IMG/VR virus record: IMGVR_UViG_3300042007_000062
Coordinates: 1-41,057 of that record
DNA from: a virus
Reading direction: 5' to 3' (one strand)
DNA: 41,057 bases
A program made the position numbers and the translations under genes. Position 1 is the first letter of the stretch. The number at the start of each line of letters is the position of its first letter. The notes beneath the pieces are model-generated. The model was not told where the DNA came from. It made no database searches and saw only the letters and a list, made by a program, of their open reading frames with translations. Shown piece by piece: positions 7,117 to 15,478 of the stretch.

Positions 7117-10100
7117 TTAGCCGTTCCTCCGCATTGCCAATTGCATTTGCCGCCCCGCCGTCGCGCCGAACTGCATCGCGGTCGCACGCGACGAGCCAGC
7201 GGGCGGCGCCACCGTCACATTGAGATAGGTATTCCCGCCGCCGCGCGCCGCCGTGGGCGTGGGCGACACGTCCCCGCCATGCTGCCCAAGCATCAAATAT
7301 TCTTTGCCCGCGACCGTCAGCAATTCCGGCCCGCGTTCGTTGACCCGGTACAGCCCACCGGACGAAACAGGCCCGCCAATCGCGCGACTACCAGCCGCCG
7401 CCGCGACCGCGAGAAAATCCGCTCCACTTTTGGCGCCACTGCTTGCGGCCACGCTCGCCAATGCGGCGGCGGCGGCTGTTGCGGCGGCACCTAGCCCGCC
7501 CAGCGCCGCAACGTTCGTTGCCGATGCCGTCGCAATGACGGATGCCGCCGCAGTTTCCGCAGCGGCCAATGCCGCCGCACTCGTTGCCGCCGCAGTGGTT
7601 GCGGCGGTTGCCGCCGTGATGGCGGCGGTTTGCGCGGCAAGTGCGGCGCTTGACGCGGCTTGCGCGGTCGCCTGCGCGGATTCGCTCGCGGCTGATGCCG
7701 CGCCGCCAACCGCCGTCGTCGCGCCAAGCGCGCCACCGGATGCCAGCCCCGCCGCGCCCGACGTGCCGACCGACGCCAGCGCCGCCGCCGCCGCGCCCGC
7801 CGCGCTCGCAAGGCTGGTGATTCCCGCCGTGGATGCCGACACGCTGGCCGTTTGTGCCGTCAGGGCCGTTGTAGAAGCCGTTAGCGCCGCCGTTTGCGCG
7901 GCTTGGCCTGATAGCTCACCCGCGCTGCCAAAAACGCTGGTAGCCCCGTTTAACACGCTTGCGGCCGATTTTGTGCCCCCGGCTGCATTCGCCGCGCTGC
8001 CGAACACGTTACCAAGGCTGGAACTAAGGCCGGAATTGTTCAACAGGGCATCAACGCCCTTGCCAATCAGGGACCGGAAGCCGATCCGCACAAGGTCCGC
8101 GTGAATCGACTGCACCAAATCCTTGAACGTCAGCTTGCCCGTAGTCGCCAGCGTTACAAACGCATCCTCGATACCGCTTAGGGCGTTCGTGAAGGCGTGT
8201 TCGGTCATTCCGGCGATGTCTTGGGTTTCGTCGGCGTAGTTGTGCAGCGCTTCCGTCATGCCGGTCAGGGCGTCCGCGTTCTTCTGTTCGATTGCGTTCG
8301 TGCGCTCGTCGTACAGGCGGATTTCTTCGCTATACGTGGCTTCGGCAACCTGCAAATATGCGGCGTACTGCTCGTTGGTGATGTCCTTGCGGCGCAGGTC
8401 AGAATCAAGCTCGTTTTTGCGGGTCAATAGCTTGTCTTCAATCGCGTTGATGCCTTCCTGCCGATCACGGAATTTTTGACCGCGCCCGGCACCCTCGACA
8501 ATGCGCGCGTTCTGCCGCTTAATGGTATCGATGTACTCTTGCGCCGCCGCTGCCGCATCAAGATATGCTTGCGTGATTTTGCCCACGCTGGCGGCTTGGT
8601 CGCTCGCGGTCAGGTCAAGCGCAATGGCTTCGTTTTCGCGGACCTTGGACAACTTGCCGCGCGCTTCCGCAATTTTCCTTTCGTTCGCCAGCCGCTCCTT
8701 GCCGGTCAACTTTTCCTGCTCCATGCGCGCAATCTCGGCGGTCAATGCGCGGGCTTGCTCGTCGGCGTCCAGGCGGATCAATGCCGCCTTGCTTTCGTAA
8801 TACTCGGTTTCGCTGACAAGGTTGCTTTGTCGGCGCGCTTGCAAAACGCGTTCGGCGTTCTGGTACGTGTTAAGCGTCTTTTCCGATGCCTGCCGGATGA
8901 TTTCAATATCAAGGTCCGTTTGCGCCTTGCGATCCGCCGTTGCCTTGGCGGCGTTGGCTTTTTCGCTGGCGGCAGGCGGCGTGTATTTGAGTGTCTTTTT
9001 CGGCGGCTCTTGCGGTTCCGGCTTCGGCTTTTCGTCAGGTTTCGGCTTCGGCTTGTCACTCGGCAGCGGCGGCTGTGCGGGCTTGTTCAACGCCATGACA
9101 CCACGCTGAAACTGGTCAAGGCGGGCGCGATCTGCGGCGGCGGCGTCCGCTACTTCCTTGCCAATGTCGCGAATCGCCTTGAAGTCAAGGCGTTGAAGCG
9201 CCGCCGCCTGCCGCTTCAAGCCGTCCATTTCCCGCGCGATGGTCCGCACCGTAAAGGCGACATCGGAACCGATCACGGCGAAAGTTTGGAAGACCATGAC
9301 GGCACCAGACAACGCGCCTTTCATGGTCGCGGTGACAGCGGCAACGGCGTCCTCGTTCTTCGCCAAGTCCGCAAGGTAGTTCGTGAACTTGGTGATTTCA
9401 GGGATCAGCTTCACCGCCAGCGCCGACGCCTGCAAACTCAGTTGCGCGCGTACCTTTGCCAACTTGTCGGCGTAGTCGTCGGCTTGCTCGATCTGCTCTT
9501 GCGTCAGGATTTTTTGCCGCCCGCCCTCGTTGCCAAGCTCTTTAAGGAAAGACAGCATTTCCTTACCGGACTTGCTAAACAGGGCGGTTGCAACGGTCGC
9601 CTTTGCGGACGAATCCTCAAACGAGTTGAACGCCTTGCCGATGGCTTCCAGTTGTTCCGCGCCCGACATCGCTTTAAGGTCTTTGATGTTCAGACCCAGC
9701 GCGGCCAGTGCGGCGCCTGCCGCCTTCGATTCATCATCGACGCCCGACAGGTTGTTGTTCAGTTTTACGATGGCGTCGGATACTGCGGTCATTTCCAACC
9801 CGCCGACCTTGGCGGACACGAACAGGGACGCGAGATTTTCCGCGCTTTCGCCCGTCTTTTCCGCCATGTCTTGGAAATCGGCGGCTTGCGTCACGAACTC
9901 GTTAAAGTAGTGGACGCCCGCCACAGTCATTGCAGCAGCGGCGGCGGCAATGGTCAGGAACGCCGTTTTCATGCGCTCCTTGTGACGCTCCGCGTTGTCC
10001 GCCGCTTTCTTCAATGCCTCTTGGTTTTTGTCCCACGCGTCACGCGCGGCAAGCGCCGTATTTGCGGCCTTCAACTGCGCATCACTAGCGCCCTTCAACG

Positions 10101-10323
10101 CCAGCCTGTAAAGCTCGATTTCGCGCTTGGACTTGCCCAGCGTGGCGTTTTGGGTTTCAAGGTTCCGGATGTAGCGATCAATGGACGCGGAAGCGTTTTT
10201 AGTGGAGTCCTTGCCAGCCTCGCCCAAGCCTTTAAGGCGCGTGCGCGCTTGGGCAATAGCCGCGTTCAGCTTGCTACTGTCCGCCGAAACTTCGATTACG
10301 CCACGCCCGATCACATCAGACAT
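7117..10323 (-). CDS. Tail tape measure protein
   Basis: 1068 residues, the longest gene, lying between the tail chaperones and the distal tail gene as expected. The ATG overlaps the stop of the DUF1799 gene (ATGA); a GTG one codon upstream is less likely. N-terminus: IEVSADSSKLNAAIAQARTRLKGLGE, a standard tape-measure start. A hydrophobic segment near residues 115-145 (AFLTIAAAAAAMTVAGVHYF) may insert into the membrane during DNA injection. Long coiled coils follow, a PKPKPDEKPKPEPQEPPKK linker at about 420, and TGKLTFKDLVQSIHADLVRIGFRSL of the lambda-type C-terminal family near residue 745. The last 300 residues are extremely alanine-rich. At roughly 1.5 angstrom per residue the tail would be about 160 nm long. 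Confidence 0.95.
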   Translation of the reverse strand: MSDVIGRGVIEVSADSSKLNAAIAQARTRLKGLGEAGKDSTKNASASIDRYIRNLETQNATLGKSKREIELYRLALKGASDAQLKAANTALAARDAWDKNQEALKKAADNAERHKERMKTAFLTIAAAAAAMTVAGVHYFNEFVTQAADFQDMAEKTGESAENLASLFVSAKVGGLEMTAVSDAIVKLNNNLSGVDDESKAAGAALAALGLNIKDLKAMSGAEQLEAIGKAFNSFEDSSAKATVATALFSKSGKEMLSFLKELGNEGGRQKILTQEQIEQADDYADKLAKVRAQLSLQASALAVKLIPEITKFTNYLADLAKNEDAVAAVTATMKGALSGAVMVFQTFAVIGSDVAFTVRTIAREMDGLKRQAAALQRLDFKAIRDIGKEVADAAAADRARLDQFQRGVMALNKPAQPPLPSDKPKPKPDEKPKPEPQEPPKKTLKYTPPAASEKANAAKATADRKAQTDLDIEIIRQASEKTLNTYQNAERVLQARRQSNLVSETEYYESKAALIRLDADEQARALTAEIARMEQEKLTGKERLANERKIAEARGKLSKVRENEAIALDLTASDQAASVGKITQAYLDAAAAAQEYIDTIKRQNARIVEGAGRGQKFRDRQEGINAIEDKLLTRKNELDSDLRRKDITNEQYAAYLQVAEATYSEEIRLYDERTNAIEQKNADALTGMTEALHNYADETQDIAGMTEHAFTNALSGIEDAFVTLATTGKLTFKDLVQSIHADLVRIGFRSLIGKGVDALLNNSGLSSSLGNVFGSAANAAGGTKSAASVLNGATSVFGSAGELSGQAAQTAALTASTTALTAQTASVSASTAGITSLASAAGAAAAALASVGTSGAAGLASGGALGATTAVGGAASAASESAQATAQAASSAALAAQTAAITAATAATTAAATSAAALAAAETAAASVIATASATNVAALGGLGAAATAAAAALASVAASSGAKSGADFLAVAAAAGSRAIGGPVSSGGLYRVNERGPELLTVAGKEYLMLGQHGGDVSPTPTAARGGGNTYLNVTVAPPAGSSRATAMQFGATAGRQMQLAMRRNG

Positions 10324-10595
10324 CACTTGCCCCTCTTGTCCATTGATTCGCGGATCACTTCTAGCGCCGCGTCTTCCATCACGCGCAAGGCGTCGAACAC
10401 GGCGCCGCGCTTCTTCCGCTTAATCCGCAGCATGTCCAGCACCGCAGGCAGTGCGGCGTAATCAAGGCCGATCACGCCGCCAAACGACGCGCGCCATTGC
10501 GTCGCCATGCAGACAAACGCATTCACGGCGTCCAGGTTTTCAGGCCAAACTTCGACGGGCGGCCCGCTCGCCTCTTCAACCGTCAGGCCGTACAT
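10323..10595 (-). CDS. DUF1799-family tail assembly protein (frameshift-extended part, GT-like)
   Basis: 90 residues if read from its own ATG. The signature VWPENLDAVNAFVCMATQWRASFGGVIGLDYAALPAVL identifies the DUF1799 family, the second component of the tail assembly chaperone pair. The frame is open upstream of the ATG for 19 more codons, back to a slippery A AAA AAC at the end of the previous gene. The main product is therefore probably a 212-residue fusion of both genes made by -1 frameshifting. The fusion would bind the tape measure protein and recruit tail tube subunits and would be absent from virions. Its stop overlaps the tape measure start. Confidence 0.85.
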   Translation of the reverse strand: MYGLTVEEASGPPVEVWPENLDAVNAFVCMATQWRASFGGVIGLDYAALPAVLDMLRIKRKKRGAVFDALRVMEDAALEVIRESMDKRGK

Positions 10596-10648
10596 TGCCG
10601 CTTCGGCTTCGGTCGGTCCCGACGTGTAAAGCGCGCGTGCCGCCGCTC

Positions 10649-10960
10649 TCAGTTTTTTCGTTTCGCCTGCAAAAGCTCGTCAACGTAGCCAACGTAAATC
10701 GCCAGCGCGGCGCCCGCGTAGTTTTCCAGCAGCGCCGCCATGCCGTCACGGTCGAACGGTTCTTCCAAGTCCCATCCATCAACCATTTCCATGATTGAAT
10801 CAAGGTCGGAAACACCCTCACGCGACGCCATGAATTTTTCAAGTTCGGTTTTGGTCCGATGCTTGAACGTGAATTCGACGGGCACGGGCGCACCGCCAGG
10901 AACGGGAACGCCGACTTTCGCGCGGAACGTCGGCGGCGCTTTCAGGGTCAGCTTTGCCAT
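10649..10960 (-). CDS. Tail assembly chaperone (G-like)
   Basis: 103 residues, immediately after the tail tube gene with a TAATG overlap. The composition and the pattern FTFKHRTKTELEKFMA...SIMEMVDGWDLEEPFDRDGMAALLENYAG are typical of siphovirus tail assembly chaperones of the Phage_TAC group. It coats the tape measure protein before tube polymerisation. The last codons (CGA AAA AAC TGA) hold a canonical -1 slip heptamer just before the stop, so a fraction of ribosomes should shift into the DUF1799 frame. Confidence 0.88.
   Translation of the reverse strand: MAKLTLKAPPTFRAKVGVPVPGGAPVPVEFTFKHRTKTELEKFMASREGVSDLDSIMEMVDGWDLEEPFDRDGMAALLENYAGAALAIYVGYVDELLQAKRKN
10652..10658 (-). other. Programmed -1 frameshift site A AAA AAC
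   Basis: On the minus strand the heptamer A AAA AAC is in the correct phase (CGA AAA AAC TGA) directly before the chaperone stop. After a -1 slip the frame reads CTG AGA GCG and so on, is open for 19 codons, and enters the DUF1799 gene at its ATG. The following RNA is very GC-rich (GAGCGGCGGCACGCGCGC) and may fold, but I see no strong stem. This matches the conserved G/GT frameshift of tailed phages. Confidence 0.9.
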
Positions 10961-11604
10961 TAGTAGCGCACCGGCTCATTGAGCAAGGACAGCGTGACCT
11001 CGCACGCCATGATTTCGTTGACCGTCAGGGACGGCGTTTTGTTCAGCGAAATGTACGCGTTGTAGACGATCACGGCGCCGTTAGGCAGGGTGATACGCAC
11101 GGCGCGCGGCATACGGTCATCGTTCGCTTCGGCGGCAAGGATGTAGCCCGCCAAGCTCGGATCGTCCGCAATCGAAAACTGCAGACCCGCCGCGCTCTTG
11201 AAAGTCGGGATGCGCTTTTGCGCGTCCGACTCCAAAAACTGATACTCCAAAAACTGCTGCTCCCCGCCGTTGCTCGTGCTTTGCAGGATTTGAGAAAGCT
11301 GGGTCCAGCCAGTGACGCGGCGGACAGTGCCGACACCACCGCCCGCAGCATAGATGCTCGTTGCGGTCGTATCGATGCCCAGCAGCGGAACATCATTGGT
11401 TGCCACGGTCCCGGCCTTCACGACTTTATCAGTCAGGCGGGACCAGCCCGAAGTGACCTCGATATAGTCGCCGGTTACGATGCCGTGCGACGCTTCAAGG
11501 GTCGCAACGGCGGGGTCCGCGTTGGTTACAGCGGACATGGCGCGCGCAGTGGCGTAGCCGCTGGCGATGGCGACGAGTGCGCCGTTAGGCAGAGTGACAG
11601 CCAT
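10960..11604 (-). CDS. Major tail tube protein
   Basis: 214 residues. Position (between the tail completion gene and the chaperone pair), size and sequence fit the Phage_tail_3-type tail tube family: an early section of short beta strands, then DDPSLAGYILAAEANDDRMPRAVRITLPNGAVIVYNAYISLNKTPSLTVNEIMACEVTLSLLNEP, a conserved C-terminal half. It polymerises into the tail tube. A GAAAGG box sits about 9 nt before the ATG, and a terminator-like hairpin lies only about 25 nt upstream of the start. Its own stop overlaps the chaperone start. Confidence 0.9.
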   Translation of the reverse strand: MAVTLPNGALVAIASGYATARAMSAVTNADPAVATLEASHGIVTGDYIEVTSGWSRLTDKVVKAGTVATNDVPLLGIDTTATSIYAAGGGVGTVRRVTGWTQLSQILQSTSNGGEQQFLEYQFLESDAQKRIPTFKSAAGLQFSIADDPSLAGYILAAEANDDRMPRAVRITLPNGAVIVYNAYISLNKTPSLTVNEIMACEVTLSLLNEPVRY

Positions 11605-11628
11605 GATTTTTGCCTTTCATTCAGACAT

Positions 11629-11652
11629 AAAAAAAGCCGCTCGAAAGCGGCT
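11629..11652 (-). terminator. Terminator-like hairpin just upstream of the tail tube gene
   Basis: On the minus strand AGCCGC, a 6-nt loop (TTTCGA) and GCGGCT are followed by seven T: a standard Rho-independent terminator after the DUF3168 gene. It lies about 25 nt before the tail tube ATG, leaving no space for a promoter after it. A second small hairpin (CGCCC-GAAC-GGGCG) lies just upstream at about 11661-11674. The same arrangement occurs before the capsid and HNH genes. Confidence 0.85.
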
Positions 11653-11676
11653 AAACGAAACGCCCGAACGGGCGGA

Positions 11677-12030
11677 CTAAGCGAACCAAAAACTAAAGTC
11701 CTGCGACATGCCGCGCAGGCGCGTATCAGGATCGGCCAGCGCAACCGGGCCGCTTGAAACTGTCGTGCGCAGCGTCGGCGCGGCGCGCAACGCCGTTTCG
11801 ACAAGTGCGTTCAGCGCTGCCGCCTCGGCGCGGCGGTCGGTCCAAACGTTGATGCGAAAGCGCGAATTCCTCATGCTCGGCGCCGCGCCATCAATGAAGT
11901 TGACCGCCTGCCCGCCAATCTGCTGATACGTGATGTACGGGCGCGCGACGTTATCGGGCGCCACATCGGGATACACACGGTCCACGACAAGCACGCGCAG
12001 CGCGTCAAAAATCGCCGCTTCAACGGTCAT
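11677..12030 (-). CDS. DUF3168-family tail completion protein
   Basis: 117 residues. VEAAIFDALRVLVVDRVYPDVAPDNVARPYITYQQIGG is the family's standard start, and SRFRINVWTDRRAEAAALNALVETALR the conserved middle. The family closes the tail at the head end (tail terminator or completion). Its ATG overlaps the stop of the gp10-like gene. It is the last gene before a terminator-like hairpin. Confidence 0.9.
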   Translation of the reverse strand: MTVEAAIFDALRVLVVDRVYPDVAPDNVARPYITYQQIGGQAVNFIDGAAPSMRNSRFRINVWTDRRAEAAALNALVETALRAAPTLRTTVSSGPVALADPDTRLRGMSQDFSFWFA

Positions 12031-12437
12031 GTTCCGCCCTCCGGTTCAGTCTCTTTGCGCAGGCGCTGCCCCATTTGTTTTTTGCCCGCCTCGATGGCTT
12101 CGTTGATGTGGTCAAACGCGGGCGCGATGAACGGATACGCGGGCGCGCGGGACGTGCCGTATTCCAGAAAATGACCGTGCGGCGCAACTCTTGGATTCCA
12201 CGTTACCCAATACGTCTTACGCGTGTCGTTTGAACGCTGCTCGACGTAGCGCCGACGAATAGCGGATTCCAACTTGCCGGTCTTGCGATGAATCGCGGCG
12301 TTCTGCTCGGCGTGCGCGTACAGCACGCGCGCCATTGCGGCGGCGCCCGACATGCAAACCTTGTCGCTCACATCGGCTTCAAGGCGTTTGAGTGCGCCAT
12401 CAAGATTGCCTTTCAGGCGGCTAGACACTTTCAGCAT
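12027..12437 (-). CDS. HK97 gp10-like neck / tail completion protein
   Basis: 136 residues from the ATG; an in-frame GTG four codons upstream is an alternative. The family pattern is clear: LEADVSDKVCMSGAAAMARVLYAHAEQNAAIHRKTGKLESAIRRR, then HGHFLEYGTSRAPAYPFIAPAFD, the conserved FxExGT and PAxPFxxPA motifs of HK97 gp10. It acts in joining head and tail. The stop overlaps the DUF3168 start and the start lies inside the end of the head-closure gene. Confidence 0.9.
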   Translation of the reverse strand: MLKVSSRLKGNLDGALKRLEADVSDKVCMSGAAAMARVLYAHAEQNAAIHRKTGKLESAIRRRYVEQRSNDTRKTYWVTWNPRVAPHGHFLEYGTSRAPAYPFIAPAFDHINEAIEAGKKQMGQRLRKETEPEGGT

Positions 12438-12759
12438 TTGCCACCCCACGCACGCACATGAGTTGCAACCAATCCCGCTTGCCGCTTGGGTTCAGTACGT
12501 CATGAATTAGGAAGACATCGGCGCCGCGCGTCACGCGCATTGACGGCACGATGTCATCGCGGAAGCGGATCGTGATTACCGTTGTGACTTGGCTTTGTGC
12601 CGCGTGCGCCGCAATAATTTCGCGGCCCGTCAGGTCGCGCACATTCGCGCGCAGCGTGACGTACGCGCCCCAGGACGGCACGATGTCCCCGATGTCGTCC
12701 CGATCCGCGCCAGAAACTTGGATCGTCACCACATCGCGCAAATCGCCAATAGTCGTCAT
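12421..12759 (-). CDS. Head-tail joining protein (head closure, HK97 gp9 / SPP1 gp16 type)
   Basis: 112 residues. The ATG overlaps the stop of the connector gene (ATGA), so the longer upstream reading is not used. LRDVVTIQVSGADRDDIGDIVPSWGAYVTLRANVRDLTGREIIAAHAAQSQVTTVITIRFR is the standard form of the head-closure family, and ADVFLIHDVLNPSGKRDWLQLMC its conserved end. The protein caps the connector after packaging and gives the tail a docking surface. Confidence 0.9.
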   Translation of the reverse strand: MTTIGDLRDVVTIQVSGADRDDIGDIVPSWGAYVTLRANVRDLTGREIIAAHAAQSQVTTVITIRFRDDIVPSMRVTRGADVFLIHDVLNPSGKRDWLQLMCVRGVANAESV

Positions 12760-13289
12760 CGGTAGACCTTCGATACGTCCAGCAGACGTAGAACGCACGG
12801 CGGCACAATGCCCGCGTTCTCGCGGCTCTCGTAAAAGTGGGCGACAAGTTCAAGCATCGCCGTGCGCGCCGCCGCCGACACCGCGCCCGCACTCACCGAA
12901 TAGCGGATACGTACCGCGTTCGGTATGGTCTTCGCCACCGGCCAGGACGACACCGGATAGACGAATGCGACCATGCCGTAATCGGACAGGGCGTATGCGC
13001 TTGAACCTAGCGTTTGCTCGACGCCCGCCTCGTCCGTGTATTTGATGCTCGTAACCGTGACGATGTGACCGTTCGGCAGGTCGATACAGCCCACCGGGAA
13101 GGCGTCTAGCGCAAGCTCGTACACGACATCGGCAAACGTCGCTTGCGTGTAGTGTTCCGCGTACTCACGCGCCGCCGAAATCAGCGCCGTAATCAGCGTG
13201 TCATCGGCATCCGTATCGACACGCAAAAACAGCTTTGCCTCTTCCAGCGTTATCGGCTCGACAGTCGCGGCGGTTACGATTTTAAGCAC
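12756..13289 (-). CDS. Head-tail connector protein (HK97 gp6 / phiE125 gp8 type)
   Basis: 177 residues. EPITLEEAKLFLRVDTDADDTLITALISAAREYAEHYTQ is the classic helical start of the gp6-like head-tail adaptor family, and HIVTVTSIKYTDEAGVEQTL the beta part. The C-terminal half (ARTAMLELVAHFYESRENAG) matches the phiE125 gp8 subgroup found in Burkholderia phages. It forms a ring under the portal. It lies between a small conserved gene and the head-closure gene. Confidence 0.92.
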   Translation of the reverse strand: MLKIVTAATVEPITLEEAKLFLRVDTDADDTLITALISAAREYAEHYTQATFADVVYELALDAFPVGCIDLPNGHIVTVTSIKYTDEAGVEQTLGSSAYALSDYGMVAFVYPVSSWPVAKTIPNAVRIRYSVSAGAVSAAARTAMLELVAHFYESRENAGIVPPCVLRLLDVSKVYR

Positions 13290-13292
13290 GGG

Positions 13293-13514
13293 TCATCCCT
13301 TGGATTTGCGCGGGCGCCCTTGTGCCGCCGCTTGCGGCGCGGCCTTGGGTTCGTCCTCTTGGCTATGCTTTGCGGCGGCGTAGTCGGCTGCTTTGCAATC
13401 CTCGACCAGATGGCGCGCATACTCGGCGTCCGTTCTCAGTACATCGCCCGACGACAGCACGCCGTAACGCGACGTAATGACCGTCCCGCGAATCGTTATC
13501 GACACGAGGCTCAT
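13293..13514 (-). CDS. Small conserved head-region protein
   Basis: 73 residues from the ATG that has GGAGGG five bases upstream, which decides against a start four codons earlier. SLVSITIRGTVITSRYGVLSSGDVLRTDAEYARHLVEDCKAADY resembles short proteins found between capsid and connector genes in many HK97-like phages; the function is not known to me. The last 25 residues are lysine/alanine/proline-rich and probably disordered. It may be a minor head component or assembly factor. Confidence 0.8.
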   Translation of the reverse strand: MSLVSITIRGTVITSRYGVLSSGDVLRTDAEYARHLVEDCKAADYAAAKHSQEDEPKAAPQAAAQGRPRKSKG

Positions 13515-13562
13515 GATTCCCTCCACTGAAAACGGGGCGACGCGAACGCCGCCCCTATCCCG

Positions 13563-14714
13563 TTACGCCGGGGACAAATCACCGGCACGGATCATTGCCG
13601 GGCGCTCGTTGGCGAGTGCAAGACGACGTTCCGCACGGATGGTGATAAGGTTTTTGGTGAAGTTGTCGCCGTCGCTATCCGACATTTCCACAACAACGCC
13701 CTCACGGTCGTACTTGGTCAGGGCTTGGCTGAACGCACCGACCGCCACCGTATCGGCGGTCATGCCGATACTCTGGATGACCGGCAGACCGAACAGGCGC
13801 GGCTGTCCCGACTCCGAAACGCTGTACAGCGTTTGACCCGCATTGGTCGTAATCAGGTCGATTTCAATATTGGCCCAATCAACCGGATTCATCACGATGC
13901 CGTCAGCAGGGGCGCCCGCGATCCAGCAATCCGCGATCATTTTGCGAATCAGGACAAGGCGTTTCAGGGTTGAACCAAGGTCGCTATCTTCAAAGCCGTG
14001 CGCCGTGAAGTTCCCCGAATTCATGAATCCGTTGATGTTCGGGGCAGTGCCGTTGCCGTTGACAAGCTGCTGTTCAACGCGGAGATTCACGCCGTAGGTC
14101 AAGCGCGAATCGACGTACGCGGCCAGGGCGGCGTTATCTGCGGCCAGTTGGCGCGAGATTTTCAGCCAGTGCGCGACGGTCGAAACGGGCTGGTTCACCA
14201 GCGTGAAGGTGATGCTCGATTCGGGCTTGGCCGCACCTTCCGCAACCTCTGCGGCATTGTTCGTGAAGACGTTCTCACGGACGAACTCAATCGCATTGCT
14301 CGACGTGGGCAGGGACGGCAAAAACGCTTCCAGCGTCAGCGGTTGCGCCAGTCCCGGCACAATGCCCGGCTTGCGATCCGGCGCCACGGTCGTTGCGCTG
14401 CCGGTCAGCGTGTTCTTGACCTCGACGCGCGCCTTTTGCGTTTGACCGCCCGCGAACGCCTTGAACGCGTCGGCGGCAACGAACTGTTTGCCCCACGAAG
14501 TCAGGCCCGCGTTGTCGTCAGGTTGCGCCGTGCCTTTCTGTTCCAGTTTAAGCAGGCGGTCGGCAAGCGTACGCTGTTCGATGCCCAGGTTGTCGATTGC
14601 GGCTTTCGTGTCCTCGGACACTTTGCCCATCGCTGCAAACTCGGCTTCGGCCTTTTTCGACATCTCGGCAAGCTTCGCCTCGACGCCTTCAATCGCTTTC
14701 AGAACGATATCCAT
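13563..14714 (-). CDS. Major capsid protein (HK97 gp5 family)
   Basis: 383 residues. The first about 65 residues form a charged coiled coil (VEAKLAEMSKKAEAEFAAMG...LADRLLKLEQ), the delta domain that scaffolds assembly and is removed by the protease encoded upstream. The HK97 fold follows: AFLPSLPTSSNAIEFVREN (E-loop region), EGAAKPESSITFTLVNQPVSTVAHWLKISRQLAADN, and a C-terminal domain with QPRLFGLPVIQSIGM and ITIRAERRLALANERPAMI. An AGAGGAA box lies about 5 nt before the ATG. A terminator-like hairpin stands only about 20 nt upstream of the start. Confidence 0.96.
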   Translation of the reverse strand: MDIVLKAIEGVEAKLAEMSKKAEAEFAAMGKVSEDTKAAIDNLGIEQRTLADRLLKLEQKGTAQPDDNAGLTSWGKQFVAADAFKAFAGGQTQKARVEVKNTLTGSATTVAPDRKPGIVPGLAQPLTLEAFLPSLPTSSNAIEFVRENVFTNNAAEVAEGAAKPESSITFTLVNQPVSTVAHWLKISRQLAADNAALAAYVDSRLTYGVNLRVEQQLVNGNGTAPNINGFMNSGNFTAHGFEDSDLGSTLKRLVLIRKMIADCWIAGAPADGIVMNPVDWANIEIDLITTNAGQTLYSVSESGQPRLFGLPVIQSIGMTADTVAVGAFSQALTKYDREGVVVEMSDSDGDNFTKNLITIRAERRLALANERPAMIRAGDLSPA

Positions 14715-14732
14715 TGGGTTCCTCTTGGGTAT

Positions 14733-14757
14733 AAAAAAAGCCGCCTAGATGGCGGCT
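14733..14757 (-). terminator. Terminator-like hairpin just upstream of the major capsid gene
   Basis: On the minus strand AGCCGCC, a 5-nt loop (ATCTA) and GGCGGCT are followed by seven T. It lies after the protease gene and about 20 nt before the capsid ATG, with only the ribosome binding site in between. The most highly expressed late gene must be reached by read-through, or the hairpin serves as a processed 5' end. Confidence 0.85.
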
Positions 14758-14778
14758 TGCTGTTTGCGGAATGCGCGC

Positions 14779-15468
14779 TTACCGGCAGAAGTCCCCGATG
14801 CGCGAGATACGCGCGGCAAGGGCTTGTGCGGCTTTCGCTTCGGCGTCCTTGTCCCCCGCATCCCGCAAGGTCAAGACGGCTTTTGCGCGGGCGGTCAGCG
14901 CTTGCGCCGCCCCTTTACTCAGGCCCACTGCATCCCGCAGGAACCCCTCAAACTCACGCAGCGTTTCGATTGCTGCGATTTCCTCAATCAGTTCGGCGCT
15001 CTTGACGCTGGACAGGTCGATACGCGCGGCACTGTCGGCAGGGAAGACAACCGGCGACACTTCCATGAGGCTTGACCATTTGCGGATAATTCGCCCGCCC
15101 TCGGTTTCCTCGTAGTCGCCCTTTTTCAGAAAGCCGCCAATGGACAGGCCGTCCAGCGTCCCATGCCGCAGCGCGGCGCCAACGTCCGACGACAGCGCAA
15201 GACCCGGCGTAAGCTCGCCCTCAACAAACAAGCCGTGGTCATCCTCTTTCGCCGTCACCCATTTACCAATGGGCATAGACCACTCATGGTTAAAAAACAT
15301 CTTGGGCTTGCCGTTGTTGCGCAGCGTGCTTTCAAAGGCGCCTTTAATGATCGTGTCGCCGTACGAATCGACGCCGCCGAACACGGACGCATAGCCCGCG
15401 AAGCGGCCCGTTTTTTCGTCCAGTTTCAAATCAACGCCTTCAAGCGCGAGTGTCTTTTGCACCAGCAT
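14779..15468 (-). CDS. Prohead protease (HK97 gp4 / peptidase U35-S78 family)
   Basis: 229 residues. GRFAGYASVFGGVDSYGDTIIKGAFEST is the conserved N-terminal motif. Candidate catalytic residues are His61 (MFFNHEW), Ser109 (LDGLSIGG) and an acidic residue at 137 (SLMEVSPVVFPAD), all in conserved positions. It cleaves the capsid delta domain and itself during maturation. The C-terminal about 70 residues are a charged, alanine-rich tail that is probably cut off. It lies between portal and capsid in the usual order. Confidence 0.95.
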   Translation of the reverse strand: MLVQKTLALEGVDLKLDEKTGRFAGYASVFGGVDSYGDTIIKGAFESTLRNNGKPKMFFNHEWSMPIGKWVTAKEDDHGLFVEGELTPGLALSSDVGAALRHGTLDGLSIGGFLKKGDYEETEGGRIIRKWSSLMEVSPVVFPADSAARIDLSSVKSAELIEEIAAIETLREFEGFLRDAVGLSKGAAQALTARAKAVLTLRDAGDKDAEAKAAQALAARISRIGDFCR

Positions 15469-15478
15469 GGTTGCCCCT

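Noticed and set aside
7253-8104. 283-codon alanine-rich plus-strand frame
   Set aside because: Antisense to the alanine-rich end of the tape measure protein; the composition is a mirror of it.
8476-10461. 661-codon plus-strand reading frame opposite the tape measure gene
   Set aside because: Long only because of the alanine-rich, GC-rich tape measure gene; no family and no ribosome site.
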